From positions 70,031 to 134,030 of the forward strand of contig CAWIFL010000008.1 of the NCBI GenBank assembly GCA_963835535.1: DNA of 64,000 nucleotides, given 5' to 3'. Made by a program: the position numbers and the translations under genes. Numbering within the stretch: the first letter of the stretch is position 1; each line of letters starts with the position of its first letter. Shown piece by piece: positions 24,140 through 32,340 of this stretch. A model generated the notes under the pieces. That model ran no database searches. It was not told the origin of the DNA and worked only from the letters and a program-made list of their open reading frames with translations. Origin of the DNA: Fen-1245 sp963835535 (GTDB taxonomy: Bacteria > Gemmatimonadota > Gemmatimonadetes > Gemmatimonadales > JACORV01).

Positions 24140-26233
24140 ATGCCTGTACTGAATTCACGCCTCGCGCGCGGATCGCTGCATTCGCTCCTCGCCGCCCTCG
24201 CTCTGGCGGCCCTCGCCGCGGCGCCGGCACGTGTGGCGGCGCAGGAAGCCGCCCGTACTCCGCACCCGATCAAGGTCCTCGACACCGACTTCATCGATTC
24301 GACCTCGAAGGCGTGCAACGACTTCTTCGACTACGCGAACGGCGCCTGGATCAGGTCCGACACGATCCCCGCGGCGTACTCGTCGTCGGGCGTCACGCGC
24401 GACATGAGCGACGCGAACGAGCTGGTCGTCCGCTCGGTCCTGGACGACGCAGCCCGCTCTCGCGCGTCGGTGCCGGCCGACTCGACGTCCTGGAAGCTCG
24501 GGACGTTCTACGCATCCTGCATGGACTCGACGGCGATCGAGGCGGCTTCGCTCGCACCGATCCGTCCCTGGCTCGCCGAGATCGACCGGATCACGGCGCG
24601 CTCGCAGCTGGTCCCCGAGCTCGCGGCGTTGCACGTCCGCGGCGTCAACGTGGCCTTCCGGTTCGGCCCCGACGTGGACGCGCACGACGCCGCACACTAC
24701 CTGGCGTCCTTCGGGCAGGGCGGGCTGGGACTCCCCGATCGGGACTACTACACGACCGAAGGGGCGTCCGCCGACTCGACTCGCGCGGCATACGTCGCGC
24801 ACCTGACGCACCTCTTCGTCCTCGCCGGCGAAGCCGAGGGGCGGGCCGAGCGCGACGCGGGCCAGGTGATGGCGCTCGAGACCGAGCTGGCGAAGGCGTC
24901 AATGACGCGCGTGGCCATGCGCGACCCGGCAGCGACCGACCATCCGATGACGATGCGGCAGCTGGACACCCTGACCCCGCGCCTGCCGTGGCCGCGGTAC
25001 TTCCATGCCGTCGGTCTGACCGCTCCGGTGACGAAGGTCAACGTGGGGATGCCGGAGTTTCTCCAGCGGGTGAACCAGCTCCTCGCCACGGTCCCGCTCG
25101 CCCAGTGGCGGGCGTACCTGCGCGCGCACGTCATCTCCGAGGCCGCGCCCTGGCTGAGCACCCCGTTCGTGCAGGAGAACTTCGCGTTCAGCTCGCGGTT
25201 CACCGGGGCGAAGCAGCTCCTCCCGCGCTGGAAGCGCTGCCTCCGCGAGACCGACGGCGACCTCGGCGAGGCGCTCGGCGAGGCCTACGTCGCGCGGACG
25301 TTCCCGCCCGAGGCGAAGGCCCGCGCCAGGGCCGTCATCGAGGACGTGCGCGCCGCGTTCCGCGTGCGGCTCCAGCACCTCAGCTGGATGTCGGACGCGA
25401 CCCGCGCGCAGGCGCTCGACAAGCTCGACCAGATGACCGAGAAGGTCGGCTACCCCGATCACTGGCGCGACTACGGCAGGCTCGTGGTCAAGGACGGCCC
25501 GTTCGTTCGGAACGTCGCGCGCGCCAACGCGTTCGAGTGGCAGCGGACGATCAACCGGCCCGGCCAACCGGTGGACAAGACCGAGTGGGGCATCACCGTG
25601 CCCACGGTGAACGCCTACTACGACCCGAGCAAGAACGAGGTGGTCTTCCCCGCCGGCGCCCTGGTCCCCCAGACGTTCGACCCGAAGGCCGACGACGGCG
25701 CCAACTACGGCTCTCTGGGCGGCAGCTGGGCGGGGCACGAGATCACACACGGATTCGACGACGAGGGCCGCCACTACGACGCGGCCGGCAACCTGCGCGA
25801 CTGGTGGACGCCGGCCGACTCGGTCCACTTCTCCCAGCAGGCCGAGAAGGTCGTGCAGCAGTTCGATGGCTACATCCAAGTGGACACCTTCCACGTGAAC
25901 GGCAAGCTCACGGAGGGGGAGAACATCGCCGACTTCGGCGGATTGCTGATCGGCTACGACGCGCTCGAGCGGGCGCTGCAGCGCGACGGGCGTCCGGGCC
26001 TCATCGAGGGCTACACGCCCGAGCAGCGCTTCTTCCTCGGCTACGCGCAGAGCTGGCGCGTGCACAACCGGCCAGAGCGGCTGCGCACGCGCGTGAGGGT
26101 GGATCCGCACGCCCCCGAGTTCTGGCGGGTGAACGGTCCGCTCTCGAACATCCCGGCGTTCGCGCAGGCGTTCGGCTGCAAGGCGGGCGACCCGATGGTG
26201 CGCATGAGGGACAGCATTCCGCAGATCTGGTAG
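24140..26233 (+). CDS. M13 family zinc metallopeptidase (neprilysin/PepO-like), secreted
   Basis: A 697-residue endopeptidase. It has a signal peptide (RGSLHSLLAALALAALAAAP..VAAQ) and the usual N-terminal ACNDFFDYANGAWI segment. The catalytic site is HEITHGFDDEGRHYD (HExxH zinc motif), with the third ligand in GENIADFGG and the substrate-binding NAYYDPSKNEVVFPAG. It should act in the periplasm or outside the cell on oligopeptides. AGGAG lies eight bases before the ATG. The Cys near the C-terminus (FGCKAGDPM) is in the typical GCxxGxPM context. A strong hairpin follows. Confidence 0.95.
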   Translation: MPVLNSRLARGSLHSLLAALALAALAAAPARVAAQEAARTPHPIKVLDTDFIDSTSKACNDFFDYANGAWIRSDTIPAAYSSSGVTRDMSDANELVVRSVLDDAARSRASVPADSTSWKLGTFYASCMDSTAIEAASLAPIRPWLAEIDRITARSQLVPELAALHVRGVNVAFRFGPDVDAHDAAHYLASFGQGGLGLPDRDYYTTEGASADSTRAAYVAHLTHLFVLAGEAEGRAERDAGQVMALETELAKASMTRVAMRDPAATDHPMTMRQLDTLTPRLPWPRYFHAVGLTAPVTKVNVGMPEFLQRVNQLLATVPLAQWRAYLRAHVISEAAPWLSTPFVQENFAFSSRFTGAKQLLPRWKRCLRETDGDLGEALGEAYVARTFPPEAKARARAVIEDVRAAFRVRLQHLSWMSDATRAQALDKLDQMTEKVGYPDHWRDYGRLVVKDGPFVRNVARANAFEWQRTINRPGQPVDKTEWGITVPTVNAYYDPSKNEVVFPAGALVPQTFDPKADDGANYGSLGGSWAGHEITHGFDDEGRHYDAAGNLRDWWTPADSVHFSQQAEKVVQQFDGYIQVDTFHVNGKLTEGENIADFGGLLIGYDALERALQRDGRPGLIEGYTPEQRFFLGYAQSWRVHNRPERLRTRVRVDPHAPEFWRVNGPLSNIPAFAQAFGCKAGDPMVRMRDSIPQIW

Positions 26234-26245
26234 GCGACAAACGAA

Positions 26246-26275
26246 CGGGCGGCCCGGGACAATCCGGGCCGCCCG
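26246..26275. terminator. Bidirectional hairpin between the M13 peptidase and ferredoxin
   Basis: A perfect 12-bp stem (CGGGCGGCCCGG with CCGGGCCGCCCG) around a GACAAT loop between convergent genes. No T-run is present on either side. Confidence 0.7.
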
Positions 26276-26296
26276 CGCATCAACCGCCGTCGCGTT

Positions 26297-26542
26297 CTAC
26301 TGCAACCGGGCGTACTTCGCTTCGAGCTGCTCGTGCGACTCCAGGTGCTCGGGGTTCGGAATGATGACCCCGTCCACCGGGCACACCTCGAGGCACTTCG
26401 GATTGTCGTAGTGGCCGACGCACTCGGTGCACTTCTCCCAGTCAATCACGTAGACCGGGTCCCCCTGTGCAATCGCCTCGTTTGGGCAGTCGGGCTCGCA
26501 GGCGCCGCAGTTGATGCACTCTGCCGTGATCGTCTTGGCCAT
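26297..26542 (-). CDS. YfhL-type 2[4Fe-4S] ferredoxin
   Basis: An 81-residue ferredoxin. Cluster motif 1 is CINCGACEPDCPNEAI. The second set (CTECVGHYDNPKCLEVCPVDG) carries the seven-residue insertion between cysteines that marks the YfhL/Allochromatium type with unusually low redox potential. The ATG at 26542 is chosen because the protein then begins MAKTITAECINCG as in relatives. Its redox partner is not apparent. It is the last gene of a minus-strand stretch, 165 bases downstream of the sirtuin gene. Confidence 0.92.
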   Translation of the reverse strand: MAKTITAECINCGACEPDCPNEAIAQGDPVYVIDWEKCTECVGHYDNPKCLEVCPVDGVIIPNPEHLESHEQLEAKYARLQ

Positions 26543-26707
26543 GAGCGGGCTTCTCCCTCGAATTGGGTCTCGCGCGCGGCCCATCCGGGACGAGGACCGC
26601 AGTCGAATGGGGAGTACTGCAAGAAGGATGCGAGGTGGAGCCCGATGGGGCGTCCGGCGGCCGGGAGCTGAGAACCGGTTTCAAGCGCGGGGCCGGGGCC
26701 CCGCCGA

Positions 26708-27484
26708 TCAGCCGAGAATGCGGGGAACGACGTCGCCGGCCGTGCCCTGGAGGCGGATGTCCGCGATGGCGTCGAGGTCCGTGGGGCCCGGATCGACGAT
26801 GACGACGGATGCGCCGGTCGCCTTGGCGGCGTGGGCGACACCCGCGGCCGGATAAACCGCCCCGGTGGTGCCGATGACGAGGCACGCTTCCGCCTCGCCC
26901 GCGGCGGCGAACGCCGCCTCGACGGCGCGGAGCGGGAGCATCTCCCCGAACCAGACCACGTCCGGTCGCATCAGGCCGCCGCACTCCGGGCAGTGCGGCA
27001 GCGACTCGAGGCTCGTGGCGTCCACCGCGGCGGCCTCCGCGCGATGCTGGCACCGCGCGCAGCGGTCGTGGAAGAGGGACCCGTGGAGGCGGATCGGCTC
27101 GGCGCGGTGCGCCGCGTCCGGGTCGGCGGACACTTCTCTCGCCGCCCGCTCGTGCAGGTCGTCCACGTTCTGCGAGACCAGCGTGACACCCGGCCGGGAG
27201 AGCGCCCAGCGCGCGAGGGCGAGGTGCGCCGCGTTCGGCCGGCATCCCCGCACCGTCTCGCGGCGCCACGCGTACCACTCCCAGACGAGCCGGGGGTCGC
27301 GCCCGAAAGCGATCGGCGTCGCGAGCTCCTCGGGCCGGAACTGCTTCCAGAGCCCGCCCTCGCCGCGGAACGTCGGGATGCCGGACTCCGCGCTGACGCC
27401 GGCGCCGGTCAGCACGACCACGCGCAGCGCGCGCGTCAGCGCCGCCCGCGCGGCCGCGATCTCCGCCGGCGGCGGCCCGCTCAC
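26708..27484 (-). CDS. SIR2-family NAD-dependent protein deacylase (class III sirtuin)
   Basis: A 258-residue sirtuin that removes acyl groups from protein lysines using NAD. GAGVSAESGIPTFRG, QNVDDLHERA and the catalytic histidine in RLHGSLF are intact. The zinc cysteines are CARCQHR and CPECGG. The motif WYAWRR gives the Tyr-x-x-Arg pair that, in class III (SIRT5/CobB-like) enzymes, prefers succinyl or malonyl lysine. It starts with GTG. CoA metabolism genes in the window (coaE, pdh) are not adjacent, so no functional link is implied. Confidence 0.93.
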   Translation of the reverse strand: MSGPPPAEIAAARAALTRALRVVVLTGAGVSAESGIPTFRGEGGLWKQFRPEELATPIAFGRDPRLVWEWYAWRRETVRGCRPNAAHLALARWALSRPGVTLVSQNVDDLHERAAREVSADPDAAHRAEPIRLHGSLFHDRCARCQHRAEAAAVDATSLESLPHCPECGGLMRPDVVWFGEMLPLRAVEAAFAAAGEAEACLVIGTTGAVYPAAGVAHAAKATGASVVIVDPGPTDLDAIADIRLQGTAGDVVPRILG

Positions 27485-27556
27485 GCCACGGCCATGGCGG
27501 TGAGCGGCGGGGCCGGTTCTGCCCCTGCACTCCCGCGTCTGGTGACCACCGTCAAC

Positions 27557-27571
27557 TTGCCGTCTGGCAAC
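27557..27571. repeat. Dispersed palindromic 15-mer, copy 1
   Basis: TTGCCGTCTGGCAAC contains the palindrome TTGCC-N4-GGCAA. Its exact reverse complement occurs at 36587-36601. This copy lies in the gap between the MFS carrier stop and the sirtuin gene, next to a pyrimidine-rich stretch. Confidence 0.55.
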
Positions 27572-27572
27572 T

Positions 27573-28853
27573 CTACCGTCCTCTGTCTTCTACCTTCTCT
27601 TGCGGCTTGAAGATGCGGTCATACACCCACAGCATCCCCGCCGTCAGCACGCCGATCGCGGACACGACGAACCACATCGCCGACGGCCGGTGGACCACGG
27701 TCCCGAAGTAGCGCACCAGCCATCCGCCGAGCGGCCCGCCGACCAGATAGCCGATGGCGATGGGCAGGAACGCGAAGCCGATGAAGGTCGCCTCCTGTCC
27801 CTTCGGCGCGAGCTTCGAGATGTACTCGTAGTAGCGCGGCGCCTGCGTCAGCTCGCCGATCGCGATGCCGACCAGCGTCGCCGCGATGAACCACGAGCTG
27901 CCCGACACGGTCAACAGCAGCCACGAGAGGCTCGTGATCAGGACGCCCGAGGCCATCGTGGTGATCGGCTTGAGCCGCCGCGTCAGCCACGCCACGAGCA
28001 CCGTGAACAGGATGACGCCGGTGCCCTCGATCGAGATCAGCGCGTCGATGGGCGAGTGCGCGTTGACGTAGCCCCGGATGTAGAGCGGGAGCGCCACGTA
28101 CACCTGCCAGAAGACGACGTAGAACCCCGAGAAGAGCAGCAGGAAGACCAGGACCCGGAGGTTGGTGACGACCTTGAGCATGTTGCGCGCGGCGGCGCCG
28201 ACCGTCTGCACCTGGTGCTCGGCGGGCACCGGCAGCTCGCGGAAGAAGAAGACGGTGACCAGGAACATCGCGAAGGCGAACAGGGCCGACATGTAGAACA
28301 CGCGCTCGACGCCCAGCCAGCCGCGCACCCCGGAGGCGACCAGCGGCCCGAGGGCGCCACCGACGTTCACGATCGTGTAGTAGATCGAGAAGCCCACCGA
28401 GCGCATGGCTTCGGTGGAGGCGCGAGCCGTGGTCCCGGCGACCACCGGCTTCACCAGGCCGGGGCCCAGCGCAGGGATCATCAGGATGACGAGTACGACC
28501 CAGTACAGCGGAACCGCCGAGCGCACGGGCGCCATCCAGCCCGCCCCGATAGAGCCGATGAGGAAGTAGCCGACCGACAGGACCAGGTACGCCAGCGAGA
28601 GGATGCGCCGGTAGCCAAGGCGGTCCGCCAGCGCGCCGCCGAATATCGGCAGGAACCACACGACGAACCCGAAGATCCCCTGGAGACTCCCGGTCTGCTC
28701 CTCGGAGAACCCGAGTCGTTCGTGCAGGTAGATCGCGAGCACGGCCGAGAGCCCGTAGTACGCGAGCCGCTCGAACAGCTCGGTGCCGTTGGCGATCCAG
28801 AAGGGGCGCGCGAACCCGGTGCGGATCTCCTGCCAGCGCTGGGCGAGGCTCAC
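27573..28853 (-). CDS. MFS transporter, POT/PTR-like
   Basis: A 426-residue carrier with about 12 membrane segments. GTELFERLAYYGLSAVLAIYL near the N-terminus resembles the ERxxYYG motif of proton-dependent oligopeptide transporters, and GGALADRLGYRRIL is the MFS loop 2-3 motif. It lacks some other POT signatures, so it may be a divergent member with another substrate. The start is GTG with GGAGG about seven bases upstream. It sits 14 bases downstream of the outer-membrane-barrel gene and probably shares its transcript. Confidence 0.85.
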   Translation of the reverse strand: MSLAQRWQEIRTGFARPFWIANGTELFERLAYYGLSAVLAIYLHERLGFSEEQTGSLQGIFGFVVWFLPIFGGALADRLGYRRILSLAYLVLSVGYFLIGSIGAGWMAPVRSAVPLYWVVLVILMIPALGPGLVKPVVAGTTARASTEAMRSVGFSIYYTIVNVGGALGPLVASGVRGWLGVERVFYMSALFAFAMFLVTVFFFRELPVPAEHQVQTVGAAARNMLKVVTNLRVLVFLLLFSGFYVVFWQVYVALPLYIRGYVNAHSPIDALISIEGTGVILFTVLVAWLTRRLKPITTMASGVLITSLSWLLLTVSGSSWFIAATLVGIAIGELTQAPRYYEYISKLAPKGQEATFIGFAFLPIAIGYLVGGPLGGWLVRYFGTVVHRPSAMWFVVSAIGVLTAGMLWVYDRIFKPQEKVEDRGR

Positions 28854-28866
28854 GGCGGGTCCTCCG

Positions 28867-30564
28867 TCAGAAGCGGGGGAAGTCGAACACGGTCACCGAC
28901 GAGATGCGCTCGCGGCTTCGGACGACGTCCTGCGGCTCGCCATGGAAGATTCCGAATTGCTGCCCGATGGAGAGCTGCAGCTCCGGCCCCAGGCCGCGCG
29001 ACAACGGCACCGCGAGATCCAGCCGGTAGGTGCGGCGCGATCCGTGCGGAGCCGCGACCCTCAGTCCGACCCCGACGGTGCCGAGCATGCCGGTGCTCTC
29101 ACCGAACGCGGCGTCGCCCGCCCAGCCGCGGCCGGTCTCGGCGAACGCGGCGCCGCCGACGTCCGCAAAGCCGAACGCCGTGCCGAAAAAGTAGCGCTCT
29201 TCGGCACGCAGAACGATGCGGCGGCCCACCGGCAGGGCGGGACTGCCGTAGCCGCGCAGCCCGTCGCCGCCGGCCAGCAGGAGCTGGAACGGGGTCCGTG
29301 TGTCCCATCCGCCGGCCGCGTCGGCGGCCAGGACCGTCGTGGCGCGAGGGCCGATGTCGTACACGAGCACTTCGCCGTCGGCCAGGATGCCGTCCCACTT
29401 CCCCCCAGACTCGAGGTAGCGCCCCTCCACCTTGCCGTGGGTGAACACGAGCAGGCGCCCGCCGACGTCGGCACCGGTGGTCAGCTCCATGGCCGAGAAC
29501 CAGTCGTGGTCCAATCCGCCGCCGCCGAACAGGCTCTTGCCGAGCACGAGACCCGCCTGCACCCCCTCCGGAACGTCCTCGATGCCGCGCACGGCGTCTA
29601 CGCCCCGATGGGGGTGAAAGACGAGCTTTCGCGCGCCGACCAACAGGTTCACTCGGGCGCGCCGCCGCTCCTCGAAGCGCCCGGCGAGCTGCGCGGCGGC
29701 AATCGAGTCGAGGGCGGCGGTGGGCGCCAGCGGGGCACCCTCCGCTAGCGCCCGGTCGTAGGAAAGAACCAAACCCACGACCTGCAGCTGCCCGGGCACG
29801 CCAAACCGCCTGGCCACGCCCACGTCCGCACCCGCCCGCACCGTCGGCTGGAGCACCGTCCCCAGCGCCGTCGAGACCAGCGGGAAGGGCTCCTTGCGGT
29901 ACCGCGCCGACTCGCGCCACGCCACCTGGTCGAAGTCGCTCTCGAACGCCCGCAGGAGGCTCTCCTCGCCCACCGGCCCGACCTCGGACTTGCCGACGGT
30001 CAGCTCGGCCTCGAGCCGGCGGTTCAGGAAATGGTGGTCCAGCAGGTCCCCGTCTACCGCCGACCGGCGGCCGAAGCTGTTGTAGTACGCCTGGGCGTGA
30101 ATGCCGCGGCCCAGGACATCGTCCTCCGTCACGACGAACCGCCGGACGGGGACTTCGCCCCCGTTCTGCACCGTGGTTCTCACCTCGAGCGAAAACTCGT
30201 CCCGAGTCCGTACCGTGACGAGCACGCCGCCGTCATCCGTCGGAGTGGCCTCGACTGTCGCGCTGCGGATGTACGGGCGGGCGCGGAGCAGGCGCTCGGT
30301 CTCGGAGAGGCGGCGCGGGTCGCACGGCTCTCCTTCGGCGAACAGGAGATCGAGCCGCACGGTCGCGACTCTGGTCTGCCAGTGGAGGTCGTTGCCGATG
30401 GTGCGGACGAAGCGCGGGATGAGGCTGTCATCGTCGCTGAAGACGGTCCGCGCATCGATGACGATGGCGCGGATCGGACGGCCGTCACACACCCCCTGGG
30501 CGGTGAGTGGCGCGACGACCGTCAGCGATGCGGCGAGCGCCGCGGCGAGCGCGGCGCGCGGCAC
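28867..30564 (-). CDS. BamA/TamA-like outer-membrane beta-barrel protein
   Basis: A 565-residue protein with a signal peptide (ALAAALAASLTVVAPLTAQG), a POTRA-like N-terminal region (RLLRARPYIRSATVEATPTD, GGVLVTVRTRDEFSLEV) and a long Tyr/Gly/Arg-rich C-terminal part with alternating hydrophobic strands typical of a barrel, ending in Phe (VTVFDFPRF). Only one POTRA-like unit is clear, fewer than in BamA. It may be a surface antigen or a substrate-specific translocator. The GTG start lies right after the RemA-like gene stop, consistent with one operon. Confidence 0.78.
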   Translation of the reverse strand: MPRAALAAALAASLTVVAPLTAQGVCDGRPIRAIVIDARTVFSDDDSLIPRFVRTIGNDLHWQTRVATVRLDLLFAEGEPCDPRRLSETERLLRARPYIRSATVEATPTDDGGVLVTVRTRDEFSLEVRTTVQNGGEVPVRRFVVTEDDVLGRGIHAQAYYNSFGRRSAVDGDLLDHHFLNRRLEAELTVGKSEVGPVGEESLLRAFESDFDQVAWRESARYRKEPFPLVSTALGTVLQPTVRAGADVGVARRFGVPGQLQVVGLVLSYDRALAEGAPLAPTAALDSIAAAQLAGRFEERRRARVNLLVGARKLVFHPHRGVDAVRGIEDVPEGVQAGLVLGKSLFGGGGLDHDWFSAMELTTGADVGGRLLVFTHGKVEGRYLESGGKWDGILADGEVLVYDIGPRATTVLAADAAGGWDTRTPFQLLLAGGDGLRGYGSPALPVGRRIVLRAEERYFFGTAFGFADVGGAAFAETGRGWAGDAAFGESTGMLGTVGVGLRVAAPHGSRRTYRLDLAVPLSRGLGPELQLSIGQQFGIFHGEPQDVVRSRERISSVTVFDFPRF

Positions 30565-30566
30565 GG

Positions 30567-30974
30567 TCAGGGCGTGAACAGGTCGGACTGGTCCTTGCCC
30601 TCTTCCTCGGCCTCCGGCGACAGCAGGGCCCGGAGCCGCTCCTCCCACTTCTCGACCTCGAAGCGCCCCTCGTTCGACAGGACGCGCCGCAGCAGCGGCG
30701 ACAGCTCCTGCAGGCCGTCGAGCAGGTCCCCGATGACGCCGCGCGCTTCCTCCATCCGGAAGATCTCGTCGGGCGCGGTCACCATCTCCTGGAGAATCGC
30801 GCGCTCGGAGCGCGACGCGATGAACGCCTCCGGGCGCGTGGAGACGTAGACCTCGGTGCGGCGACCCGGTCCCCGCCCCTCCTCGATCGGATGGAGCCCC
30901 ACGATCTCGTCGGACCGCCAGTACTTCCCGTAGCCCAGGTACACCATGCGGCCGGTCTTGATGTCCATCGCCAT
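30567..30974 (-). CDS. RemA/DUF370-like regulator with C-terminal extension
   Basis: A 135-residue protein. Residues 8-62 (GRMVYLGYGKYWRSDEIVGL ... VYVSTRPEAFIASRSERAIL) resemble RemA/DUF370 DNA-binding proteins: a start like INIGFGN, then a basic patch, then a short helix. An acidic C-terminal extension (70-135, predicted helical, ends in EEEGKDQSDLF) is not part of classical RemA. The ATG has AGGAG six bases upstream. It is encoded between a coiled-coil protein and an outer-membrane barrel. The RemA assignment is by pattern only and needs a structural or profile check. Confidence 0.55.
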   Translation of the reverse strand: MAMDIKTGRMVYLGYGKYWRSDEIVGLHPIEEGRGPGRRTEVYVSTRPEAFIASRSERAILQEMVTAPDEIFRMEEARGVIGDLLDGLQELSPLLRRVLSNEGRFEVEKWEERLRALLSPEAEEEGKDQSDLFTP

Positions 30975-30983
30975 GGCAGGCTC

Positions 30984-31553
30984 CTATCCCTTGCCCATTC
31001 GCTTCTTGAGTGCTTCGAGCTTCGCGTCCGCCTCCGCCTCGCGCGCCGCGCGATCCATCCGCGCCTTCAGCGCCTCCTGCTCCGCGTCCAGCTCCGGCCG
31101 GTCCACGCCCCCCCGGCCCAGGCTGGCCCACGCCTGCGCCGAGGAGCGCTCGGCGTCGATCGTCCCGCGCCGCTTCGTGACCTCCTCCAGCTGGCCCGTC
31201 ATCTCGGCCACGTCCCGCTCAGCCAGAGCGATTTCCTCCCGCTGCGCCGCGACCTTGCGCTCCAGCACGGCCACCCGCCCGCGATGCCGGGCGATGTAGC
31301 CGTCCGCCACCGCCACGGTCTCGGTGTCGGCGATCCCCACCGCCAGCTCGCGGCGCCGCTCCGCGGTCTCGATCTCGCGCCGCGCGAGCGCCAGCTCGCG
31401 GTCGGTCGTCTCCGCCGCGTCCCGCATCGCGCTCAGGCCGGCGCGCGCGTCGAGCAGCGCCGCGCGCATCCGGCCCGCGAGATCGTAGAGATCCTCGGGC
31501 GGCGTCGCGCTCGCCAGGGCCGCATCGAGCGCCTCGCGCAGGCGCTTGAACAC
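30984..31553 (-). CDS. Coiled-coil protein, PspA-like in character
   Basis: A highly charged, almost entirely helical protein of about 189 residues, with long heptad-like stretches (LARREIETAERRRELAVG, LERKVAAQREEIALAERDV, LKARMDRAAREAEADAKLEALKKRM). No membrane segment or enzyme motif is seen. Composition resembles PspA/IM30 membrane-stress proteins but no definite signature is found. The GTG at 31553 is used; a TTG at 31565 would add four residues. It is in the same operon as FmdB-like, RemA-like and outer-membrane proteins. Confidence 0.6.
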   Translation of the reverse strand: MFKRLREALDAALASATPPEDLYDLAGRMRAALLDARAGLSAMRDAAETTDRELALARREIETAERRRELAVGIADTETVAVADGYIARHRGRVAVLERKVAAQREEIALAERDVAEMTGQLEEVTKRRGTIDAERSSAQAWASLGRGGVDRPELDAEQEALKARMDRAAREAEADAKLEALKKRMGKG

Positions 31554-31571
31554 GGACTCGGGCAACCGGCG

Positions 31572-31736
31572 TCAGCTCTTCTTCACGGTCTTGGCGTAGA
31601 ACGCGCTGGGCAGCTGGCGCGTGCTGCGGGACTTGCACTTCGGACACGCCGGCGCGCGGCCGCCGTGCTCGCTGATCCGCTGCACCACCACGAAGCGCTT
31701 GCCACACTTGTCGCATCGGTAATCGTACGTCGGCAT
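31572..31736 (-). CDS. FmdB-family zinc-ribbon protein (54 aa)
   Basis: A short gene translating as MPTYDYRCDKCGKRFVVVQR, then ACPKCKSRSTRQLPSAFYAK and a basic end. The MPxYDYxCxxCG start and second CPxC pair are diagnostic of FmdB/CxxC_CxxC_SSSS regulatory zinc ribbons. GGAGG lies eight bases before the ATG. It heads the minus-strand operon leading to the coiled-coil, RemA-like and outer-membrane proteins. Proteins of this family were first linked to formamidase and amidase operons; no such gene is nearby. Confidence 0.85.
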   Translation of the reverse strand: MPTYDYRCDKCGKRFVVVQRISEHGGRAPACPKCKSRSTRQLPSAFYAKTVKKS

Positions 31737-31803
31737 GGGCCGTTACCTCCGAAAACGTCATGGATATTGACGCGCGTGCGGGGCGGGGGCAAGACTACCG
31801 ATC

Positions 31804-32340
31804 ATGCGTCTGGCGTCCGCGGCCGTCCTGCTCCTGCCTCTCGCGCTGGGATGCGACGGCGGGCTCAAACCCGAATTGACTTCCGCGTATTGCCCAACGG
31901 GCATCTGCGGCGCCATCCACTTCCTCGGCGCGGTCCCGGACTCCACCGAGTGGGTCCGCGTGGTGGTCTACGCCTCCATTCCCACGAACGCGAGCCAGCT
32001 GACGACGTTCGCGGGCTTCTCCGACGTGCTGCCGCTGGGCGTGGACTCCGCCCGCTACTCGTGCTGCCTCCTCGCCCTGCCGCCGGGGACGTACGCGTGG
32101 GTGCTGGTGGTGTGGAAGAAGCTCGGCGCGCTCGACGTCACCACCGCGCCCGCGCTGCTGCGGGAGGTCGGCGGGTATCAGAACCCGGCCGACACGACGC
32201 AGTTCGGCGTGGTCGCCGTCCCCTCCGGCGGGGGGATCGGCGGCATCGACATGGTGGCCGACTACGGGAAGATGCGCAGCATCTCCGACTTCTTCCCGCC
32301 CGCGAGCGCCCCGCGCTCACGCCGACCGCGGCTCCGGTGA
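31804..32340 (+). CDS. Putative lipoprotein of unknown function
   Basis: A 178-residue protein with a lipoprotein signal peptide (MRLASAAVLLLPLALGC; lipidated cysteine at 17). The mature part is Pro/Gly-rich with several cysteines (CPTGICG, YSCCLLALPPG) and beta-strand character. I do not recognise a family. Its stop codon overlaps the ATG of the TonB-dependent receptor, so the two are translationally coupled and the lipoprotein may be a surface partner of the receptor. Confidence 0.7.
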   Translation: MRLASAAVLLLPLALGCDGGLKPELTSAYCPTGICGAIHFLGAVPDSTEWVRVVVYASIPTNASQLTTFAGFSDVLPLGVDSARYSCCLLALPPGTYAWVLVVWKKLGALDVTTAPALLREVGGYQNPADTTQFGVVAVPSGGGIGGIDMVADYGKMRSISDFFPPASAPRSRRPRLR

